Shown: positions 1 through 4,814 of the stretch, piece after piece
Position numbering within the stretch: the first letter of the stretch is position 1
How the letters are laid out: each line of letters opens with the position of its first letter
Assembly (NCBI GenBank): GCA_937891805.1
Contig: CALATK010000238.1
Coordinates: 1-9,420 of the forward strand
Length of the DNA: 9,420 nucleotides
Reading direction: 5' to 3'
From: an uncultured Fibrobacter sp.
Lineage (GTDB): Bacteria > Fibrobacterota > Fibrobacteria > Fibrobacterales > Fibrobacteraceae
Translations under genes and position numbers: made by a program
The notes under the pieces: model-generated
The model's input: only the letters and a program-made list of their open reading frames with translations
Databases searched by the model: none
Told to the model about the DNA's origin: nothing

Positions 1-335
1 ATGAGCATGGCAGCGGTCTTGGGGGGCGTATCATACAGCTTCAGCTGGCCGGCGGTGCCGGGAGCAGCGGGAGCCTCCACAGGGGCAGGGGCAGCAGCGG
101 GAGCAGGAGCGGCAGCAGGAGCAGCTTCGGCAGCGGGTGCCGGTGCGGCCTCAGCAGGGGCAGCAGCTGCGGGAGCGGCGGCTTCAGCAGCCGGGGCAGG
201 AGCAGCAGCCGGTGCGGCGGCTTCGGTCTTTGCAGGAGCGGCAGCGGGGGCTGCGGCGGCAGGCTTTGCGGCATCGGCAGCAAAGGCAACGGCAGAAGCC
301 AGCATGGTTGCCAGCAACAGATTCTTAATCTTCAT
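1..335 (-). CDS. Secreted Ala/Pro-rich protein, 3' end outside window
   Basis: This leftward gene starts with ATG at 335-333 and is open through position 3, giving 111 codons with the C-terminus beyond the left edge. The protein begins MKIKNLLLATMLASAVAFAAD, a textbook signal peptide: a Lys-bearing n-region, a hydrophobic core, and a likely cut after Ala19 or Ala20. Residues about 22-92 are almost entirely Ala and Pro with scattered Glu and two Lys, such as PAPAAE and APAAAP blocks. Such a segment is probably an extended periplasmic or surface spacer. From about residue 93 the composition becomes ordinary (GQLKLYDTPPKTAAML), suggesting a folded domain starts there. A GAGAGG-like ribosome site precedes the ATG. 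Translating the plus strand here gives an Ala/Gly-rich frame without signal or ribosome site, which I treat as a shadow. The function is not recognisable. Similar spacers occur in TonB-like and OmpA-like envelope proteins, but nothing here decides between them. Confidence 0.82.
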   Translation of the reverse strand, partial: MKIKNLLLATMLASAVAFAADAAKPAAAAPAAAPAKTEAAAPAAAPAPAAEAAAPAAAAPAEAAPAPAAEAAPAAAPAPAAAPAPVEAPAAPGTAGQLKLYDTPPKTAAML

Positions 336-338
336 AGT

Positions 339-376
339 AATCCTCTCTATGTTTAAACTTCAACGTTCTAAAAATA
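339..376 (-). promoter_or_regulatory. Ribosome site and tentative -10 for the leftward Ala/Pro-rich gene
   Basis: Read on the minus strand, GAGAGGA sits about six bases before the ATG at 335 and decides that start. A possible -10 box TATTTT corresponds to plus-strand 371-376 and would give a 5' leader of roughly 30 bases. No convincing -35 box is spaced correctly, so the promoter part is weak. The ribosome site is much firmer. An 8-bp palindrome GTTTAAAC lies at 351-358 inside the leader; its meaning is unknown. Confidence 0.45.
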
Positions 377-401
377 GCACTTCCTTGTCCGATTTGCTCA
401 C

Positions 402-456
402 TTTTTTTCAAAAAAAATCATTTTGTCCGCTTTTTTTATCCTTTTGTCGCTTTTTT
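402..456. other. Helically phased A/T tracts (probable curved DNA)
   Basis: Six homopolymer A or T tracts lie at about 402-408, 410-417, 421-424, 431-437, 442-445 and 451-456. Their centres are spaced near 9-11 bases. Tracts repeated with the helical period bend DNA. The segment sits in the divergent intergenic region, upstream of both the leftward gene and the fumarase promoter. It could act as an UP-like element or a binding site for a nucleoid protein. Part of it is also an imperfect direct repeat, TTTTGTCCGCTTTTTT near 421 and TTTTGTCGCTTTTTT near 442. Confidence 0.45.
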
Positions 457-495
457 GCTGATTATTGCGGCCTAAAAGAGCCGAAAACGCTCCAT

Positions 496-524
496 TTGGG
501 CATGGAAATTTTATCTTGTAATAT
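496..524 (+). promoter_or_regulatory. Predicted promoter of the fumarase gene
   Basis: A -35-like TTGGGC at 496-501 and a -10-like TAATAT at 519-524 are separated by 17 bases, the optimal sigma-70 spacing. The surrounding DNA is AT-rich and changes sharply to GC-rich right after it. Transcription would start near 531 and leave a leader of about 130 bases before the fumarase ATG at 663. Prediction by eye only. Confidence 0.5.
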
Positions 525-545
525 ATGAACTGTAAGCCAGGCGTT

Positions 546-617
546 GCGGGCTGGCGATTGAAGCCCGCTAGAAAGGGTAGGTGGCAACAGCGTGCCACCG
601 AGGGGAAGGCTTTCCCC
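546..617 (+). promoter_or_regulatory. Structured 5' leader of fumarase: three tandem hairpins
   Basis: Three perfect inverted repeats follow one another. GCGGGCT (546-552) pairs with AGCCCGC (562-568) around a 9-base loop. GGTGGCA (580-586) pairs with TGCCACC (593-599) around a 6-base loop. GGGGAA (602-607) pairs with TTCCCC (612-617) around a 4-base loop. None is followed by a T-run, so they are not ordinary intrinsic terminators. An alternative stem GCCAG (537-541) with CTGGC (551-555) would compete with the first hairpin. The block lies inside the predicted fumarase transcript leader. It matches no riboswitch class that I recognise. It may be a cis-regulatory RNA, an mRNA-stabilising structure, or a repeated intergenic element. 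Confidence 0.45.
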
Positions 618-618
618 G

Positions 619-653
619 TAACCCCTAACCCCTGGATCCTAACCCCTAACCCC
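619..653 (+). repeat. Telomere-like TAACCCC heptamer repeat before the fumarase start
   Basis: TAACCCC occurs at 619-625, 626-632, 640-646 and 647-653. A single divergent heptamer, TGGATCC (633-639), keeps the seven-base phase in the middle. The array ends ten bases before the fumarase ATG. With CCCC at 614-617, the complementary strand carries five runs of four G separated by short loops, a pattern able to form a G-quadruplex. The repeat occupies the position where a Shine-Dalgarno sequence would be expected. Confidence 0.85.
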
Positions 654-662
654 TAAACTACT

Positions 663-2300
663 ATGGCATTCAAATACGAAGCGACCGTGCAGCACGGCGA
701 AGACAAGACTGAATACGTGAACCTCGGCAAGGACGGCATTTCTGTCGCCGAGTTCGAAGGCAAGAAGATTTTGAAGGTCGCCCCTGAGGCGCTGACCAAG
801 ATCGCCCAGGCGGCGTTCGAGGAAGTGAGCTTCAGACTCCGTCCGGCCCACACCCAGAAGGTGGCGAAGATTTTGCAGGATCCCGAGGCATCGGACAACG
901 ACAAGTTCGTGGCCCTCACGCTGTTGAAAAACGCCTGCGTGGCTGCCAAGGGAATTCTTCCGTTCTGTCAGGACACGGGAACGGCCATCTGCATTTGTCA
1001 CAAGGGCCAGCAGGTTTGGACTGGTGCCGACGACGCGAAGGCGATTTCTGAAGGTATTTATAACGCCTACACGGGCAAGAACCTGCGTTATAGCCAGATT
1101 GCGCCCCTCACGATGTACGAGGAGAAGAATACGGCTTGCAACTTGCCCGCCCAGATAGACATCCACGCCGAAGAAGGGGCTGACCTCAAGTTCCTGTTCG
1201 TCGCCAAGGGCGGCGGCTCTGCCAACAAGACTTACTACTGGCCCATGACCAAGGCGCTCCTCAACCCCAAGTCCCTTGAAAAATTCATTGCAGACAAAGT
1301 AAAGACTCTGGGCACGGCGGCTTGCCCTCCGTACCACCTGGCCATTGTGATTGGTGGAACTTCTGCCGAAATGAACACTCACACCGTGAAGCTGGCCAGC
1401 TGCGGCTACCTGGACGACCTTCCGACTACGGGTTCCGAAGGCGGACGCATGTTCCGCGACCTGGAAATGGAAGAAAAGGTTCTGCACATCTGCCAGAAGA
1501 CGGGCATCGGCGCCCAGTTCGGCGGCAAGTATTTCGTGCACGACGTGCGCGTAATCCGCTGCCCCCGCCATGCGGCAAGCTGCCCGGTATCTATTGGCGT
1601 AAGCTGCTCTGCAGACCGCAACATCAAGGCGAAGATTGACGAGAACGGCCTCTGGCTCGAAAAGATGGAACATCATCCGGAACAGTACCTGCCCAAGGGC
1701 GATGCCGTGAACATGGCCCCGGCGGTAGAAATCGACCTTGACCGCCCCATGAAGGACGTGCTTGCCGAACTCACCAAGTATCCGGTGAAGACCCGCCTGA
1801 ACCTGAAGGGCACCATGATTGTGGCCCGCGACATGGCGCACGCCAAGATTGCCGAAATCTTCGACAAGCAGGAAAAGGGCGAGGCCCTCTCCGATATCGA
1901 GAAGACCGTGCTCGAAGTGGTGAGCAACCACCCGATTTACTACGCCGGCCCTGCCAAGACTCCGGAAGGCATGCCCACCGGAAGCTTCGGCCCCACGACC
2001 GCAGGCCGCATGGACCCCTACGTGATGCGCTTCCAGAGCAAGGGTGCTTCCATGATTATGGTGGCGAAGGGCAACCGCAGCCAGGACGTGACCGACGCCT
2101 GCCACAAGTACGGCGGCTTCTACCTGGGCTCCATCGGCGGCCCGGCGGCTATCCTTGCCGAGCAGAACATTTTGAGCAACGACATCGTGGCCTTCCCGGA
2201 ACTGGGCATGGAGGCCATAAGGAAGATTACCATCAAGGACTTCCCGGCGTTCATCCTCGTCGATGACAAGGGCAACGATTTCTTTAAGGATCTTCTCTAA
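663..2300 (+). CDS. fumA: Fumarate hydratase, class I (4Fe-4S, single chain)
   Basis: The enzyme interconverts fumarate and malate in the cytoplasm; in a succinate fermenter it would run malate to fumarate for fumarate reductase. The 545-residue protein is collinear with E. coli FumA/FumB (about 548 residues). Signature blocks are [14 protein letters not shown] near 31-44, LRPAH at 59-63, CQDTGTA at 102-108, [11 protein letters not shown] at 181-191, GTAACPPY at 217-224, GAQFGGKY at 283-290, GVSCSADRN at 312-320, [14 protein letters not shown] at 423-436 and [12 protein letters not shown] at 485-496. Cys102, Cys221 and Cys315 correspond to the three cluster ligands of the family; the fourth iron is left open for substrate. 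The N-terminal cluster domain covers about 10-300 and the C-terminal domain the rest. The ATG at 663 is preceded in frame by a stop at 654-656, so no longer start exists. No Shine-Dalgarno sequence is visible. The gene appears monocistronic. The fumA versus fumB symbol is by convention only. Confidence 0.97.
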   Translation: MAFKYEATVQHGEDKTEYVNLGKDGISVAEFEGKKILKVAPEALTKIAQAAFEEVSFRLRPAHTQKVAKILQDPEASDNDKFVALTLLKNACVAAKGILPFCQDTGTAICICHKGQQVWTGADDAKAISEGIYNAYTGKNLRYSQIAPLTMYEEKNTACNLPAQIDIHAEEGADLKFLFVAKGGGSANKTYYWPMTKALLNPKSLEKFIADKVKTLGTAACPPYHLAIVIGGTSAEMNTHTVKLASCGYLDDLPTTGSEGGRMFRDLEMEEKVLHICQKTGIGAQFGGKYFVHDVRVIRCPRHAASCPVSIGVSCSADRNIKAKIDENGLWLEKMEHHPEQYLPKGDAVNMAPAVEIDLDRPMKDVLAELTKYPVKTRLNLKGTMIVARDMAHAKIAEIFDKQEKGEALSDIEKTVLEVVSNHPIYYAGPAKTPEGMPTGSFGPTTAGRMDPYVMRFQSKGASMIMVAKGNRSQDVTDACHKYGGFYLGSIGGPAAILAEQNILSNDIVAFPELGMEAIRKITIKDFPAFILVDDKGNDFFKDLL

Positions 2301-2321
2301 GGACTTGCTCTAATCCCGAAT

Positions 2322-2391
2322 TGTCATCCTGAGCGGATCATGGAGCCCTGGAGCGTAGCGATAGGGCGATAGGGGAAGTCGAAGGATCTAG
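2322..2391. repeat. Probable dispersed intergenic repeat element
   Basis: The segment opens with TGTCATCCTGAGCG and closes with GAAGTCGAAGGATCTAG. I recall this pair of phrases as common in repeated intergenic elements of many bacterial genomes, often directly joined. Here they are separated by an insert of about 40 bases that contains a perfect tandem 8-mer, GCGATAGG twice at 2358-2373. The element sits between the fumarase stop and its terminator. The copy number in this genome cannot be seen from one window. Confidence 0.45.
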
Positions 2392-2396
2392 AAAAT

Positions 2397-2428
2397 CCCG
2401 TCGGAATAACCGGCGGGTTGCTTTTTTT
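2397..2428 (+). terminator. Rho-independent terminator after fumarase
   Basis: CCCGTCGG (2397-2404) pairs with CCGGCGGG (2410-2417) through eight base pairs including one G-T wobble, with an AATAA loop. It is followed by TTGC and seven T residues at 2422-2428. It ends the fumarase transcript about 100 bases after its stop codon and separates it from the lipoprotein gene. Confidence 0.85.
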
Positions 2429-2501
2429 GGAATGAATTGCTCGGAATTCTGCAGGAAATCACTTTATCCGTGATAAAATGCATAGTTTTTTTTACAATTG
2501 G

Positions 2502-2570
2502 TTGTGCGGAAAGCCCTCAAATATTATATTTATACTACACTCTTGTCGCTTATGGCTACATAAGGGGGAG
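2502..2570 (+). promoter_or_regulatory. Predicted promoter and ribosome site of the lipoprotein gene
   Basis: A -35-like TTGTGC (2502-2507) and -10-like TATATT (2525-2530) are separated by 17 bases, in a locally AT-rich stretch. The expected leader is about 35 bases. A strong Shine-Dalgarno site, AAGGGGGAG at 2562-2570, lies two bases before the ATG at 2573 by its end and about six by its centre. The 10-mer ATTATATTTA covering the -10 is found again in the promoter of the next gene. Confidence 0.55.
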
Positions 2571-2572
2571 AT

Positions 2573-4603
2573 ATGCTTAGAAAAAGTGTCTTGGGATTTG
2601 CGATTTTGGCGGCAGGGCTTCTGGTTTGGTCTTGCGGTGACGGTTCGGTGGATTCGTTGACCGATTCCGAACTCTTGATGATCAGCCGTTTCCCGAGTAC
2701 CATCGACTACGACATGCTGGACAGCATTGTCGAAGCCTGTAAAAAGGACGCCGCCTGTTGGGAAAAGGCCAAGAAGACTGGCGAGATTTACAAGGGCGAC
2801 TACACCGAGGTAATCAGGGATTCGTCTGGAAACATTGTCGTGGTGGAAGGGGATTCCGCCTACGTCTGGAAAGACGGCAAGAAACTCCCGGTTTTCAATT
2901 TCTCCTCCAACAGTAATGACGATGACGACGATGACGTGACCAGCAGCGGAAGTACTGCTACCTCGGGCAGCTCCAGCAAGCGGAGCAGTGCCAGCGGCTA
3001 CGATGTGGATGAATATACCGACGGCGGCGATGGCCCCGACAGCAATGGCTCTGGCTCGGGCGGCACTTCTGTGGCACACGACCGCAGCAGCAGTTCCAAG
3101 AAGTCTACTAGTAGCAGTTCCGTGGACTTGAGCTTTTTGAACAGCAGTTCCAGCATAAAGGTGCTCAGCAGTTCTACGATTATCCGTAGTAGCAGTTCCA
3201 AGAAGGTGGCTAGCAGCAGTTCAGTGGACTTGAGTTTCTTGAGCAGTAGCAGTTCTAGCTTGGGAGTGGCGAGCAGTTCTTCCATCAAGAACGAGCGCAG
3301 CAGCAGTTCGAAGATTGTCATTAATCAGAGTTCTGTGTCACAGAGCAGCAGTTCTCAGCAAGAAGTGCATCTGAGTAGCAGTTCCATAACGCAGCATGGC
3401 GGTGGCGGAGGTGGGACCGGAATGACTTGTGATGAAGGCTCTTTGTCGGGGTCGTGTACGGTTAGTGAAAATCCCGGTTACAGAAATGAAACGGTCACAT
3501 ATACGTTCAGGCCAGACGGAAATAACACGTGTACGGCTTATGGCGAGGTTGAATGGAATGTGACTAATCCAGAAGATGGTGCTTCAGTGACTCATTGGGC
3601 AGACCCGACATCTTCTAGTCGCTCTTCGTTCTCTTTTGATGTAAAGTATTCCTCTATTGGCGATAAAAAGTCGGTGATTTTCTCCATGGGAGGTCAGAAC
3701 AAACAGTGCGATGCGGTAACTATCAAGCGCCGGTGTGAGTCCAATACGTACACCTGTAGCACTGCGCTTACGAGTGCGACGAACAACATGTGGAAAAATG
3801 ACGTTACATACAAGTGGACCTTCTCTCAAGGCGCAAGCAATTGCCTAGATGTCTCTTCTGTGAACTGGAATGGTTCTGGCTTGACGATAAATGGAAATAC
3901 GGCGACCAAAAAATACCCGAAGGGAACGACGACTCCGGTCAATGAATCTGTTTCGCTGACTGTAGTTGACGAACTTGGTTCGCATACGGTCAATTGTACC
4001 CCCAATGCTACAGCCGAGTATGTACCGGATGTGGTCCCCTCCTTCAATGTGTCCAATATGACCATGCCCGTAAACTATGCGACGGTTAAGGTGACTCCGA
4101 CATCTGTTGCTGGATGCTCTTATAGCGAAGGAAACAAGTGCTCTTACAGTCTTGAAGATGAGAATGGTACCGTTGTTGCTTCGGCTAGCGGTGGATATGT
4201 CAGCGGTGCTTTGAACTCGTTTAGCGGCGAGTCCAATGAAGTAACCGTGAACTATACGTTGACTTTGACGAACTATATAGGCTCGTCGGAACCCAAGACG
4301 TTCAGCATTACCTACGTGACGCCAACTCCAATGGATGCTTCGACGACTTCTACTTCGTATGCTCCTGCTAATGCATATAGTGTTTCCACAGCAGCTTCAA
4401 TAGGTGAGAACAAGTTCAAGTGCGTGACGAGTTCGGCTCCGAATGATGGCTTGGTAATTGGGTATTTCAATGGAACGGAATACAAGGCTTACCCAGGCCA
4501 GTGGGGATCAAATAGTGGATATGCTGTTTCTGCAAGCAGCACCTATACATTTGTCATTTTCAATGACGCACCTTCCAATATTCAGTGCTATCTATCTTGG
4601 TGA
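2573..4603 (+). CDS. Ser-rich-linker lipoprotein with tandem Cys-containing Ig-like domains
   Basis: A 676-residue surface lipoprotein of unknown function. Residues 1-21 form a lipoprotein signal (MLRKSVLGFAILAAGLLVWSC) with lipidated Cys21; the VWSC lipobox is slightly atypical. Residues 22-110 form a small mixed domain with a CKKDAACW motif (56-63). Residues 111-275 are a low-complexity linker: an Asp hexamer at 116-121, then many SSSS runs separated by short Lys/Val/Leu spacers, then a Gly run at 276-281. After the linker come two Ig-like beta domains with matching cysteines (286/295/320/379 and 388/395/424/475), a third beta domain (about 486-582, Cys515 and Cys523) and a C-terminal module (583-676, Cys617 and Cys672). 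Anchored lipid, long flexible tether and distal beta domains suggest a binding module displayed away from the membrane. Ser-run tethers of this kind are typical of Fibrobacter exported proteins. There is no catalytic motif that I can name. The ATG is fixed by the strong ribosome site and signal peptide. Confidence 0.88.
   Translation: MLRKSVLGFAILAAGLLVWSCGDGSVDSLTDSELLMISRFPSTIDYDMLDSIVEACKKDAACWEKAKKTGEIYKGDYTEVIRDSSGNIVVVEGDSAYVWKDGKKLPVFNFSSNSNDDDDDDVTSSGSTATSGSSSKRSSASGYDVDEYTDGGDGPDSNGSGSGGTSVAHDRSSSSKKSTSSSSVDLSFLNSSSSIKVLSSSTIIRSSSSKKVASSSSVDLSFLSSSSSSLGVASSSSIKNERSSSSKIVINQSSVSQSSSSQQEVHLSSSSITQHGGGGGGTGMTCDEGSLSGSCTVSENPGYRNETVTYTFRPDGNNTCTAYGEVEWNVTNPEDGASVTHWADPTSSSRSSFSFDVKYSSIGDKKSVIFSMGGQNKQCDAVTIKRRCESNTYTCSTALTSATNNMWKNDVTYKWTFSQGASNCLDVSSVNWNGSGLTINGNTATKKYPKGTTTPVNESVSLTVVDELGSHTVNCTPNATAEYVPDVVPSFNVSNMTMPVNYATVKVTPTSVAGCSYSEGNKCSYSLEDENGTVVASASGGYVSGALNSFSGESNEVTVNYTLTLTNYIGSSEPKTFSITYVTPTPMDASTTSTSYAPANAYSVSTAASIGENKFKCVTSSAPNDGLVIGYFNGTEYKAYPGQWGSNSGYAVSASSTYTFVIFNDAPSNIQCYLSW
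3083..3256 (+). repeat. Duplicated Ser-rich cassette within the lipoprotein linker
   Basis: The 72-base segment 3083-3154 is repeated with changes at 3185-3256, an offset of 102 bases. At protein level both copies read RSSSSKK, two variable residues, SSSSVDLSFL (first copy with a partly Thr-interrupted Ser run), then a Ser run. The copies differ mostly at AGC/AGT and TTC/TTT synonymous positions. The surrounding linker (2900-3397) is built from many AGCAGTTC-like units, favouring growth and shrinkage by slippage or recombination. Confidence 0.8.
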
Positions 4604-4625
4604 TGGCGTAAGTAACTAAAGAAAC

Positions 4626-4655
4626 ACCCCCGATGCCCTATCGGGGGTAATTTTT
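4626..4655 (+). terminator. Rho-independent terminator after the lipoprotein gene
   Basis: ACCCCCGAT (4626-4634) pairs perfectly over nine bases with ATCGGGGGT (4640-4648) around a GCCCT loop, followed by AA and five T residues (4651-4655). It lies 23 bases past the lipoprotein stop codon. The giant gene downstream is therefore expected to be transcribed separately. Between here and the next promoter (4656-4720) I see only AT-rich DNA. Confidence 0.92.
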
Positions 4656-4720
4656 ATACCAAACATGCAAAAAAGTGGTGTTTTTATCACCGAAATGTAT
4701 CCAAATTGAAACATTCCGTT

Positions 4721-4748
4721 TTGAAATAAAGGATTTATAAATTATATT
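4721..4748 (+). promoter_or_regulatory. Predicted promoter of the giant cadherin-repeat gene
   Basis: A -35-like TTGAAA (4721-4726) and a -10-like TATATT (4743-4748) are separated by 16 bases. The -10 lies in ATTATATTTA (4741-4750), identical to the 10-mer over the lipoprotein -10. The predicted leader is about 60 bases long and shows no strong hairpin. A second TTGAAA at 4706-4711 is too far upstream for this -10. Confidence 0.55.
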
Positions 4749-4802
4749 TAACATAGTGTGTGCCGCATTGTCGAGGGGACCTTGCGGATTTGGGCCTTGC
4801 CC

Positions 4803-4808
4803 AGGAGA
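4803..4808 (+). promoter_or_regulatory. Shine-Dalgarno site fixing the start of the giant gene
   Basis: AGGAGA lies six bases before the ATG at 4815. The reading frame immediately following encodes a clean signal peptide, so both signals agree on this start. Confidence 0.85.
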
Positions 4809-4814
4809 CTGTGT

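Noticed and set aside
1..528. Plus-strand open frame encoding an Ala/Gly-rich protein from ATG at base 1
   Set aside because: It is the complement of the minus-strand Ala/Pro-rich gene; it lacks a ribosome site in view, and its tail translates the AT-rich intergenic region into a Ser/Phe/Lys jumble.
546..617. Leader hairpins as intrinsic terminators or attenuator
   Set aside because: None is followed by a T-run and there is no leader peptide with a biased codon run, so attenuation is not supported by the sequence.
619..653. TAACCCC array as a CRISPR or true telomere
   Set aside because: The units are seven bases with no spacers, and the array is internal to a gene-dense region, so neither fits.
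639..2105. 488-codon minus-strand open frame opposite fumarase
   Set aside because: It lies entirely antisense to a highly conserved fumarase; the long frame follows from GC-biased third positions and it has no recognisable protein features.
2573..4603. Ser-rich ORF as a phase-variable or frameshifted gene
   Set aside because: The frame is intact from signal peptide to stop and the repeats are multiples of three bases, so changes would alter length without switching the frame.
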